Below, piece after piece: positions 1 to 5,843 of a stretch of 7,890 bases of DNA; the first letter of the stretch is position 1, and every line of letters begins with the position of its first letter. This stretch comes from Flavobacteriaceae bacterium. GTDB taxonomy: Bacteria > Bacteroidota > Bacteroidia > Flavobacteriales > Weeksellaceae. The stretch spans positions 1 to 7,890 of the forward strand of contig JAISSC010000175.1 in NCBI GenBank assembly GCA_031273305.1, read 5' to 3'. The translations under genes and the position numbers were made by a program. The notes beneath the pieces are model-generated. The model was not told where the DNA came from. It ran no database searches and saw only the letters and a program-made list of their open reading frames with translations.

Positions 1-7
1 AAAATAC

Positions 8-69
8 AGCCTAAAAAATGTCCATTAGAGTACAACGTCTAAAAAATAGCCTAATTTTTGTCCATTAGA
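8..69. repeat. Pair of 22-bp direct repeats at the left edge
   Basis: Positions 8-29 and 48-69 are two copies of the same 22-mer. They are identical except for four central bases, where an A-run in the first copy is a T-run in the second. They share the 10-base end gtccattaga and the 6-base start agccta, and are spaced 40 bp apart. The second copy is also flanked by gtctaa (37-42) and ttagac (65-70), which are inverted with respect to each other. Paired short repeats of this kind occur at transposon ends and at regulator-binding sites. No transposase is visible inside the window, so the role is open. Confidence 0.5.
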
Positions 70-74
70 CCTAA

Positions 75-94
75 AACTTCAATCTTTCGAAGTT
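75..94 (-). terminator. Possible weak terminator after the toxin gene
   Basis: Read on the minus strand, a 6-bp stem (aacttc / gaagtt) with an 8-base loop lies about 10 bases after the toxin stop codon, and its right arm runs into a short T-run. The position fits the end of the toxin-antitoxin transcript. The stem is short and AU-rich and the T-run is only four bases, so it would be a weak Rho-independent terminator at best. Confidence 0.3.
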
Positions 95-104
95 GTTTTG
101 TAAA

Positions 105-404
105 TTATAAATCAGGTCTTTTCTTTGTATCTTGATATGCATTAAACACGGCTTTTACAAGGATAAGATTTTGTGTTTCATCTACTTGATAGAAAATAAC
201 GTAGGGATATTTTTTCAAAGGCAACCCTCTAAAATCCTTATAATAGATTTGGAAATAAGGATTTTGCTTTATCTTATTCAAGGTCAGTTCGTAATCTTTT
301 ACAAAATTTTGGGCTGCTTTTACGGAAACTTCTTTTTTGTAATAAGCAATAGCCTCTCTTACATTGTTTTTTGCAATAGGAGAAACCGTTATATTAAAGC
401 CCAT
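105..404 (-). CDS. RelE/ParE-family toxin of a type II toxin-antitoxin pair
   Basis: This 99-residue basic protein has the size and layout of RelE/ParE toxins. A first strand (ITVSPIAKNNV) is followed by two helices (about residues 12-46) and then by a run of strands with the typical motif around 58-73 (FRGLPLKKYPYVIFYQV). A last strand (LILVKAVFNAYQDTKKRP, about 80-97) ends in a basic tail. RelE members cut mRNA on the ribosome and ParE members poison DNA gyrase. The sequence alone does not settle which, and no clear RelE catalytic set can be assigned, so the target is unknown. The start codon lies inside the end of the upstream antitoxin gene, which suggests translational coupling. The order antitoxin then toxin is the usual one. 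It could also be a decayed, inactive toxin, but the reading frame is intact and of full length. Confidence 0.88.
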   Translation of the reverse strand: MGFNITVSPIAKNNVREAIAYYKKEVSVKAAQNFVKDYELTLNKIKQNPYFQIYYKDFRGLPLKKYPYVIFYQVDETQNLILVKAVFNAYQDTKKRPDL

Positions 405-627
405 ATTCTTTCTTTAGTTCCGCTATGAACTCATCGTTATCCTGATATTCGGAAAGAGGCAGATTATCCTGACTGTCGAGGATTTTCTTCTGTTCATCAG
501 ATAATTTAAAAGGCTCTTTTGTATCATCAATACCGGGATATTTTTTCTTCATTTTTTCCCAGACTTTTATCGGGATAAAAACACCTGTAGGAACTCCGTT
601 ATGGTCTTGTATTACTTGTGTTTTCAT
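394..627 (-). CDS. Antitoxin partner of the RelE/ParE toxin
   Basis: This 77-residue protein is encoded directly upstream of the toxin and overlaps it by 11 bases. The N-terminal half (MKTQVIQDHNGVPTGVFIPI, then a helix WEKMKKKY) looks like the strand-turn-strand-helix dimerisation and DNA-binding part of small Phd/YefM-like antitoxins found beside ParE-type toxins in Bacteroidota. The C-terminal half (about residues 38-77) is acidic and polar and probably disordered until it wraps the toxin, as is usual in type II systems. The expected role is to neutralise the toxin and, with it, to repress its own promoter. The ATG at 627 is the only good start and lies about 47 bases after a promoter-like box. 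The family assignment rests mostly on context and size. The protein has no residues I would call diagnostic. Confidence 0.8.
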   Translation of the reverse strand: MKTQVIQDHNGVPTGVFIPIKVWEKMKKKYPGIDDTKEPFKLSDEQKKILDSQDNLPLSEYQDNDEFIAELKKEYGL

Positions 628-673
628 TGGTTCTAATTTTTAGCAAAAGATTGTTTTTGATGAAATTATACTG

Positions 674-681
674 CAAATATA
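674..681 (-). promoter_or_regulatory. Predicted promoter -7 box for the toxin-antitoxin operon
   Basis: On the minus strand this reads TATATTTG, a perfect match to the Bacteroidota -7 consensus TAnnTTTG, 46 bases before the antitoxin start codon. The nearest upstream TTG (rc of 707-709) sits 25 bases away, a little farther than the usual 17-23, so the -33 element is weak. An imperfect inverted repeat overlaps the box (see findings). Confidence 0.5.
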
Positions 682-785
682 AGAAAGTATATTGTATTTT
701 GCTTACCAAATTAAACAAGAAATTTTCTCGCAAACATAGGATAATACGGGTATTTTACTACATGGTTATAAAAGACAGGGGGCTA

Positions 786-817
786 TTTGGTTCTTTAGTA
801 TAATAATTATATTTTTG
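786..817 (+). promoter_or_regulatory. Predicted promoter of amtB
   Basis: A TTTG at 786-789 and the box TATTTTTG at 810-817 are separated by 20 bases, which matches the Bacteroidota housekeeping promoter (TTTG, then TAnnTTTG). Transcription should start around 823-826, leaving a leader of only 10-13 bases before the ATG at 836. The promoter covers the TTG at 815, so that in-frame TTG cannot be the start codon. The rest of the 628-835 gap shows only AT-rich sequence. Confidence 0.7.
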
Positions 818-835
818 CTTATAAAATTTGTAGGT

Positions 836-2167
836 ATGCGAAAAATCATTTTAATTTCGATTTTAGTTATTATAGGCTTGGTGAGTCTCTTTTCTAATCA
901 TTTGTTTTCGGAAAGTGCGTCCAAAGCCATTGTTCATGGGGTGGAATTTAATTCGGCGGATGTTGCCTGGATGCTGGTAGCTTCCGTTTTAGTATTTTTA
1001 ATGACTCCAGGAGTAGGTTTTTTCTACGGAGGGATGGTAAATAGTAAAAACATTATCAGTACTATTTTTCAGAGCTTTATAGCGATGGTAGTCATCACGG
1101 TCGTGTGGTTTATTTTCGGGTTCGGACTGGCTTTTGGTCCCGACGTAGGTGGAGTTATAGGAAATCCGCTTCCTAACTTATTTATGCAGGGGATAGGCAC
1201 TACCTCCGTATGGGAAGGTGCTCCGACCATTCCTATCTTATTATTTGCCTTGTTCCAGTTAAAATTCGCTATTCTTACCCCTGCCTTAGTCTCCGGAGGA
1301 GTCGCCGAACGTATTCGTTTTTGGGGATATTTAGTGTTTATCTTAATGTTCTCTATCTTTATATATTCACCCTTAGCCCATATGACATGGCATCCGGAGG
1401 GAATCCTGGCGAAGATGGGAGTGTTGGATTTTGCCGGAGGAACTGTGGTACATATGAGTTCAGGTTGGGCAGCATTAGCCGGAGCCATATTTTTGAAAAA
1501 AAGAAGAGATACCACATTAACGGCAGCACAGGTTCCATATGTTATTTTAGGAGCCAGTTTATTGTGGATAGGCTGGTTTGGATTCAACGCAGGTTCCTCG
1601 TTTGCAGCAAATGAACTGGGAGTGTTGGCTTTTTCCAATACTACGGCAGCATCTGCAATAGCCGCTTTAACTTGGGGATTTCTAGAGAAAATTAATAATA
1701 AAAAACTAACCTCCGTAGGAGTATGCGTAGGAGCAGTAGTAGGTTTGGTAGGTATTACTCCCGGAGCAGGGTATGTCTCGCTGGGGCATTCACTTTTCAT
1801 AGGATTATTCACCAGTTTAATAAGTTTTTATGTAGTCAGGCTCTTCCATAAAAAAGGAGTAGATGACACGTTGGACGTGTTTCCGTGTCATGGAGTAGGA
1901 GGGATGGTAGGAATGCTCTTAACCGGAATTTTTGCAGACAAGACGATTAATGAAAGCATACCCGGAAGTGGATTATTTTTTGGAGAAACAACATTATTTT
2001 TTCATCACTTTGTCGCCATGATTGCAGTATCCATATTTGCATTTTTCGGAACCCTGTTTTTATTCTACATTATAAATAAAATAACTCCATTACGAGTTGA
2101 CCCTGAAAAAGAAGAATTAGGATTAGACCTTTCTCAACATGGTGAAAAAGTTTTTGATAACGGATAA
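836..2167 (+). CDS. amtB: Ammonium channel/transporter, Amt family
   Basis: This is an inner-membrane channel that takes up ammonium, and it forms trimers in characterised relatives. The 443-residue product begins with a hydrophobic stretch (about 3-20) that may be a cleaved signal peptide, as in E. coli AmtB, followed by about 11 membrane segments. Conserved marks include TPGVGFFYGG (57-66), VAERIRFW, DFAGGTVVH (198-206), IGWFGFNAGS (245-254) and DVFPCHG (347-353). By comparison with E. coli AmtB, the gate phenylalanines are F140/F144 and F250, the outer binding site has W185 and S254, the structural Asp is D198, and the twin pore histidines are H206 and H352, so the channel should work. The C-terminal tail (LRVDPEKEELGLDLSQHGE) has the conserved form that contacts P-II proteins, yet no glnK gene lies beside it. 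I chose the ATG at 836 over an upstream in-frame TTG (815) because the promoter box covers the TTG. The next gene starts 60 bp downstream. Confidence 0.97.
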   Translation: MRKIILISILVIIGLVSLFSNHLFSESASKAIVHGVEFNSADVAWMLVASVLVFLMTPGVGFFYGGMVNSKNIISTIFQSFIAMVVITVVWFIFGFGLAFGPDVGGVIGNPLPNLFMQGIGTTSVWEGAPTIPILLFALFQLKFAILTPALVSGGVAERIRFWGYLVFILMFSIFIYSPLAHMTWHPEGILAKMGVLDFAGGTVVHMSSGWAALAGAIFLKKRRDTTLTAAQVPYVILGASLLWIGWFGFNAGSSFAANELGVLAFSNTTAASAIAALTWGFLEKINNKKLTSVGVCVGAVVGLVGITPGAGYVSLGHSLFIGLFTSLISFYVVRLFHKKGVDDTLDVFPCHGVGGMVGMLLTGIFADKTINESIPGSGLFFGETTLFFHHFVAMIAVSIFAFFGTLFLFYIINKITPLRVDPEKEELGLDLSQHGEKVFDNG

Positions 2168-2227
2168 GTTCAATTAATAAATGCAACAAAAGTTAAAACA
2201 GACAGCCGGTAATTATATCTTAATCTC

Positions 2228-2803
2228 ATGAAGATCAGTAAGATGATATTGGATTATGTTTTAGCTTTTTGTTGTTTGGTTATTTTGATCGTCCCACTGT
2301 TCCTGCTTTTTATCCTGACGTCATTGGATACAGGTAAAAACGGAATTTTCGTGCAAAAAAGAATAGGTAAAGACGGAAAAAGTTTTTACTTATATAAACT
2401 ACGGACGATGAAAGGTTCCTATGCCTCATCAATAACCACCTCAAAGATGCATATAACCTCACTTGGGAAATTTTTAAGGAAGTATAAGCTGGATGAATTG
2501 CCCCAGCTGATCAATATAATTAAAGGAGATATGTCGTGGGTAGGACCACGACCGGATATATCAGGATATGCAGACAAATTAACAGGAGAAGACAGAATTA
2601 TCCTTTCCGTAAGACCGGGAATAACAGGGCCGGCACAATTAAAATATAGGAACGAAGAAAAAATTATTTCTCAGGTTGAAGACCCAGAGGAATATAACGA
2701 CCGGGTACTATGGAAAGATAAAGTAGAGATAAACAAAGAATACATAAAGAATTGGAGTTTATCCGGAGATATAAAATACCTGTTTAAAACTTTTTTCTCA
2801 TAA
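2228..2803 (+). CDS. Small phosphoglycosyl transferase (bacterial sugar transferase family)
   Basis: Enzymes of this family move a sugar phosphate from a UDP-sugar onto undecaprenyl phosphate at the inner face of the membrane, the first step in making lipid-linked glycans for capsule, O-antigen or glycoproteins. At 191 residues this is a minimal PglC-sized form without the N-terminal membrane domain of WcaJ/WbaP. The N-terminal hydrophobic segment (about 7-33) is the re-entrant helix. It is followed by FVQKRIGKDGKSFYLYKLRTM (41-61), the catalytic Asp-Glu pair in KLDELPQL (D89-E90), WVGPRPD (104-110) and RPGITGPAQL (129-138). At the helix break the usual Ser-Pro is Val22-Pro23. The sugar cannot be predicted. 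Neither neighbour is a glycan gene: amtB lies 60 bp upstream and a HAD phosphatase 58 bp downstream. The ATG at 2228 gives the expected N-terminus. Confidence 0.93.
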   Translation: MKISKMILDYVLAFCCLVILIVPLFLLFILTSLDTGKNGIFVQKRIGKDGKSFYLYKLRTMKGSYASSITTSKMHITSLGKFLRKYKLDELPQLINIIKGDMSWVGPRPDISGYADKLTGEDRIILSVRPGITGPAQLKYRNEEKIISQVEDPEEYNDRVLWKDKVEINKEYIKNWSLSGDIKYLFKTFFS

Positions 2804-2861
2804 TATGGGTATGGTCGGGACAGATTGAAATACTTTCTTTAAATTGTACAAAAAATATATA

Positions 2862-3524
2862 ATGATAAAATTGGTTATTTTTGATTTAGACGGAACTTTA
2901 CTTAATACGATTGACGACTTGGGAAATTCCTGTAATTATATATTGGAAAAATATAACTTTCCCGTTCATCCGTTAGAGTCCTACCGATACTTCGTAGGAA
3001 ACGGAGTGAGCAAACTGATAGAAAGAGCATTGCCCGAAGCAGAGAGGAATCCGGGATTTATTGAAGAATTAAGGAAAGAATTTATAGAATATTACAGTAA
3101 ACATTCGGAAGACAGGACACACCCTTATCCGGGAGTTATAGAAATGCTTAAGGAATTGAGGTCGGGAGGAGTGAAATTAGCCGTTGCATCCAATAAGTTC
3201 ATATCTGGAACACAAGCTCTGGTACAAAAATATTTTGGAGAGATTCAGTTTGTTTCAGTATTGGGACAGAGGGAAAATATTGCCGTAAAACCTGACCCAC
3301 AGATAGTTTATGACACTATGAAGGAATCGGGAATACAAGATAAGAATGAGATTTTATATGTAGGAGATACCGGAACGGATATGAAAACGGCAGTTAACTC
3401 CGGGATAAAAGGAATTGGTGTACTTTGGGGGTTCCGTCCGAAGGAAGAACTTGAAGAAACAGGCGCAGTTTATTTAGTTGAGAAAGCAGAAGAGATTGTG
3501 AGAATAGTTAAAGACAACTCGTAG
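2862..3524 (+). CDS. HAD-superfamily phosphatase, phosphoglycolate phosphatase (Gph)-like
   Basis: This is a 220-residue soluble hydrolase with all four HAD motifs. Motif I is VIFDLDGTLLNT, with nucleophile D8 and acid/base D10. Motif II is AVASNK (S110). Motif III is the lysine in VKPDP (K143). Motif IV is YVGDTGTDM (D169, D173), which holds the magnesium. The helical C1-type cap lies between motifs I and II, about residues 16-85. This arrangement and length match the Gph/PgmB group, which removes phosphate from phosphoglycolate or other small sugar phosphates. The exact substrate cannot be read from the motifs; pyrophosphatase (PpaX-like) or a general sugar phosphatase are alternatives. An in-frame TTG at 2844 would add six residues, but the ATG at 2862 places the DxD motif at the usual distance from the start. 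It is probably the last gene of the run starting at amtB. Confidence 0.92.
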   Translation: MIKLVIFDLDGTLLNTIDDLGNSCNYILEKYNFPVHPLESYRYFVGNGVSKLIERALPEAERNPGFIEELRKEFIEYYSKHSEDRTHPYPGVIEMLKELRSGGVKLAVASNKFISGTQALVQKYFGEIQFVSVLGQRENIAVKPDPQIVYDTMKESGIQDKNEILYVGDTGTDMKTAVNSGIKGIGVLWGFRPKEELEETGAVYLVEKAEEIVRIVKDNS

Positions 3525-3576
3525 TGGTTTAATTATCAACTACTTTCCCGAAAAGAAATAAAAGGACAAAAAAGGG

Positions 3577-3605
3577 TTGGAGAAAGTAAAAAAATAGTAT
3601 TTTTG
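3577..3605 (+). promoter_or_regulatory. Predicted promoter of the tRNA-Arg gene
   Basis: TTG at 3577-3579 and TATTTTTG at 3598-3605 are 18 bases apart, fitting the Bacteroidota promoter pattern. The box ends 15 bases before the first base of the mature tRNA, so the 5' leader would be short. The octamer is identical to the ones before amtB and before the T9SS cargo gene. Confidence 0.65.
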
Positions 3606-3620
3606 CAGTTCAATTAAAAA

Positions 3621-3694
3621 GGCCGCATAGCTCAATTGGATAGAGCGTCAGATTACGGCTCTGAAGGTTGGGGGTTCGACTCCTCCTGCGGTCA
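3621..3694 (+). tRNA. tRNA-Arg (anticodon ACG)
   Basis: The 74 bases fold into a full cloverleaf. The acceptor stem is GGCCGCA with TGCGGTC (one G-U pair) and discriminator A at 3694. The D stem is GCTC/GAGC with a 9-base loop, and the anticodon stem is TCAGA/TCTGA with loop TTACGGC. The anticodon ACG is at 3655-3657. The variable loop has five bases, and the T arm is GGGGG/CCTCC around TTCGACT. The first anticodon base A is normally changed to inosine by TadA, letting it read CGU, CGC and CGA. The 3' CCA is not encoded (the next bases are cat), so a nucleotidyltransferase must add it. Confidence 0.97.
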
Positions 3695-3754
3695 CATATA
3701 GATAATTTACCGGGTATAGACACCTAATTTGGGCGTAATATACTGTGTGTGAGG

Positions 3755-3830
3755 TCTTTGCGAGCGGAACGTAGTGGAGTGTGGCAATCTACTGTTTATA
3801 ATGAGATTGCCACGTCGTGCCTCCTCGCAA
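3755..3830. repeat. REP/MITE-like palindromic element, near-complete copy
   Basis: The left arm (3758-3790) begins with ttgcgag and ends with gtggcaatct. The right arm (3804-3830) begins with the exact complement agattgccac and ends with ctcgcaa. The loop is 13 bases (3791-3803). The middle of the arms is imperfect: the left arm carries about four to six extra bases. From memory, elements with the outline 'cattgcgag ... ggcaatct - agattgcc ... ctcgcaatg' are scattered through the genomes of many unrelated bacteria as non-coding dispersed palindromes. As RNA it would form a long hairpin and may help end or stabilise transcripts. No transposase is nearby. Confidence 0.75.
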
Positions 3831-3896
3831 AAACAGTAGCGAAGCAACCACGCAAGGACAGGTTTACGCCAACAATTCCAACAACAATAATAACGT

Positions 3897-3924
3897 GTAG
3901 ATGCCCAAATTGGGATGTCTCTAC
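3897..3924. repeat. Imperfect palindrome centred on cccaaattggg
   Basis: The core cccaaattggg (3904-3914) has 5-bp arms around one central base. Outside it, gtaga on the left (3897-3901) pairs with tctac (3920-3924) on the right, with three extra bases on the right side. It sits directly before the rearranged repeat pieces and may be a separate short palindromic element interrupting them. Confidence 0.5.
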
Positions 3925-3925
3925 A

Positions 3926-3978
3926 TCGTACCTCCTCGCAATATAATGAGATTGCCACACCTGCGGTTCGCAATGACG
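3926..3978. repeat. Rearranged right-arm fragments of the same palindromic element
   Basis: Positions 3926-3941 repeat the outer right-arm sequence of the first copy (3815-3830) with one mismatch. Positions 3942-3958 repeat its inner part and loop edge (3797-3813) exactly, 17 of 17 bases. The order of the two blocks is swapped relative to the first copy. The end, ttcgcaatgacg (3967-3978), is the usual outer border of such elements. No matching left arm is present, so these are two truncated copies in tandem. Confidence 0.7.
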
Positions 3979-3992
3979 GGCTAACATCCTGT

Positions 3993-4009
3993 ATGTAAGG
4001 CTATTACAT
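3993..4009. terminator. Small AT-rich hairpin after the CLC gene
   Basis: atgtaa (3993-3998) and ttacat (4004-4009) form a perfect 6-bp stem with a 5-base loop, 12 bases beyond the CLC stop codon. There is no strong T-run on either strand, so this is only a possible end for the minus-strand transcript. The larger palindrome at 3755-3830 could serve the same purpose. Confidence 0.25.
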
Positions 4010-4021
4010 GGTTAAAGTAAA

Positions 4022-5839
4022 CTAATCCTCAGAAAAATCAACGATTAGTTTTCTATATCTTTGAAGTAATTTGGATTTAGAAAGCATCCCGATATATTTT
4101 TTGTTATCAATTACCGGAAGATACCATGAGTTTGTTTTATCGAAAAGTTTAAATATCTTTTCGTTATCCTCTCTCAAAGAAAGGGTTGCAGGAGGTCTGG
4201 ACACCACATCCATCACCTTTAAACGTTCATATTTTTCCTTGTTGAACAGGATTTCCATAATCTCATCCAGAAGAATAATACCGATAAAATTTCCCTCTAC
4301 ATTTTCGACTACAAAGAGGTTCTTATTAGACTTGGGAATAACCTCCTTAATGAATCTTGACAAGGTCATGGTTAAGGGAACCCGGATAAAATCCTTTTCG
4401 ATAAGGTCATACATATTTATCCTCCGGATGGCTTCTTTATCCTTATTATGAGTGATCATTTGATTCTGCTTTTTCAGATTATACGTATAAACGGAATACT
4501 TATCAAACCGATACTTTACCAGATAAGCGATAGAAGAAGTAATAATTAAAGGGAACAGTAATTTATATCCGCCCGTGATTTCCGCAATTAAAAAGATAGA
4601 GGTCATGGGAGCATGCATGATTCCTGCCATAACGCCTGCCATCCCGACCAGAGTAAAATTATGTTCGGAGAGTTTCACCCAGTTGAACAGGTTAATAGTT
4701 CTGGAAAACACAAATCCCAGAACTCCGCCCGTAAATAAGGCCGGTGCGAATACTCCCCCGATTCCTCCCGAAGCAGTCGTGAAGCTACTCGTAATAACTT
4801 TAATAAACAGGATTCCGACTAGGAAGATAATAAGAAAATAATCATGAGTTCTCAAAGGATAAAATAAAGAATTATTAGCTATACTCTCCGGATTATCGTT
4901 CATCAGGTGTTGTAATCCCATGTATCCCTCTCCGAATAGTGGCGGAAAAATAAAGATAAGAATACCCACAACAGAGCCTCCTGCAATGGCTTTTACATAG
5001 ATATTCTTTTGTTTTGAAAATTGCTTTTCAATCACACGGCTCACCTTCGTAAAGTAAAGAGAAAAGAATCCGCAGGCAATACCCAATAAAACATAGAACG
5101 GGATCTTTGTTTTATCAAAAGGTTCAAAGATGGCAAAATAAAAGGAATTGGTATCTCCTAATAAAAAATAAGAAACTAAGGCTCCCGTAGTGGATGATAT
5201 AAGGATAGGTATCATAGACCACATGCTTAGGTCTATCATTATGACCTCAAGGGAAAAAATAATGGCTGCTATGGGTGCTTTAAATATTCCGGCAATAGCG
5301 GCAGAGCATCCGCAGGCAATAAATAAAGACCTTAATTTCAAATGAAGATTGAATCTTTGGGCAATAGTAGAACCAATGGCTGCTCCGGTATAAACTATTG
5401 GAGCTTCTAACCCGACCGAACCGCCGAATCCTACGGTTAAACTACTGGATACGACCGAGCTGTACGTGTTTTTTTTATCTATTTTACTCCGGTTTTTGGA
5501 AATAGCATATAAAACCTTTTCCACTCCATGACTGATATTCTCCTTTACGAAATATTTTATGTATAAAACAGTCAGGATAATGCCTATCGCAGGGAGGACA
5601 ATAGTCCAGTAGTTGTAACGTATATTTTCGTTATGATAGATAAACTCTTCGGTAAGCCCTACCAGATTTTTTAGAATAACGGCACTTAGTCCGCCGATCA
5701 ATCCGATAAGCGTACTAACCAGATAGACAAACATTTGAGGATTTTGATACCGGAATTTCCTAATGATAATAGTATACTTTATCCTCGCTTTTTTTACTAT
5801 GCCGAAGATCAAAAACCTTATATTTTTTTTAGAGGTCAT
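4022..5839 (-). CDS. CLC-family chloride channel or H+/Cl- antiporter with C-terminal CBS pair
   Basis: This 605-residue inner-membrane protein has a CLC membrane part (about 35-445) and two CBS domains (about 475-530 and 541-600), which in the family sense nucleotides. The gating glutamate is present (E145, in GSVGLEAPIV, 140-149). The anion-site segments GGIGGVFAPALFTGG (358-372) and GGYKLLFPLI (423-432, with the conserved pore Tyr at 425) are intact. Two positions differ from E. coli ClcA: the first signature GSGIP reads SHGVE (103-107), and the internal proton glutamate (E203 in ClcA) is Val199, following E198, as in several CLC channels. Transport mode is therefore uncertain: chloride channel, weakly coupled antiporter, or transport of another anion. 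The start lies 4 bp after the stop of the upstream membrane-protein gene, so the two are very likely co-transcribed. Confidence 0.94.
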   Translation of the reverse strand: MTSKKNIRFLIFGIVKKARIKYTIIIRKFRYQNPQMFVYLVSTLIGLIGGLSAVILKNLVGLTEEFIYHNENIRYNYWTIVLPAIGIILTVLYIKYFVKENISHGVEKVLYAISKNRSKIDKKNTYSSVVSSSLTVGFGGSVGLEAPIVYTGAAIGSTIAQRFNLHLKLRSLFIACGCSAAIAGIFKAPIAAIIFSLEVIMIDLSMWSMIPILISSTTGALVSYFLLGDTNSFYFAIFEPFDKTKIPFYVLLGIACGFFSLYFTKVSRVIEKQFSKQKNIYVKAIAGGSVVGILIFIFPPLFGEGYMGLQHLMNDNPESIANNSLFYPLRTHDYFLIIFLVGILFIKVITSSFTTASGGIGGVFAPALFTGGVLGFVFSRTINLFNWVKLSEHNFTLVGMAGVMAGIMHAPMTSIFLIAEITGGYKLLFPLIITSSIAYLVKYRFDKYSVYTYNLKKQNQMITHNKDKEAIRRINMYDLIEKDFIRVPLTMTLSRFIKEVIPKSNKNLFVVENVEGNFIGIILLDEIMEILFNKEKYERLKVMDVVSRPPATLSLREDNEKIFKLFDKTNSWYLPVIDNKKYIGMLSKSKLLQRYRKLIVDFSED

Positions 5840-5843
5840 TTAT

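Larger units (their letters stand above)
3695..4021. other. Gene-free region of 327 bp filled with palindromic repeat pieces
   Basis: Between the tRNA-Arg and the 3' end of the CLC gene there is no believable gene. Short open frames exist on both strands but consist of translated palindromes. The base composition is less AT-rich than the surrounding spacers and matches the repeat pieces listed separately. A further 9-bp inverted pair, aatttgggc (3726-3734) and gcccaaatt (3903-3911), brackets the first hairpin. Both flanking genes point into this region, so it also serves as the convergent terminator zone. Confidence 0.75.

Noticed and set aside
132..428. Plus-strand open frame of 98 codons opposite the toxin gene
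   Set aside because: It is the antisense reading of the toxin-antitoxin genes and has no domain. The minus-strand genes explain the region fully.
618..803. Open frame of 61 codons on the plus strand before amtB
   Set aside because: It covers the antitoxin start and promoter region, has an AT-driven Lys/Phe/Tyr-rich translation, and has no recognisable domain.
1069..1812. Long open frame of 247 codons on the minus strand
   Set aside because: It lies wholly antisense to amtB, whose frame has all family motifs. Its translation is a low-complexity Pro/Asn/Lys-rich shadow without any domain.
3755..3958. CRISPR array
   Set aside because: There are only two copies of the 17-base block, at an uneven position within palindromes, with no regular spacers and no cas genes.
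3621..3978. tRNA-Arg as the attachment site of an integrated element
   Set aside because: There is no integrase, and I saw no repeat of the tRNA 3' end further downstream in the window. The sequence after the tRNA is explained by dispersed palindromes.
3707..3987. Three overlapping open frames on both strands behind the tRNA
   Set aside because: They read through the palindromic repeat pieces, have Cys/Arg-rich translations typical of such elements, and no promoter or start context supports them.
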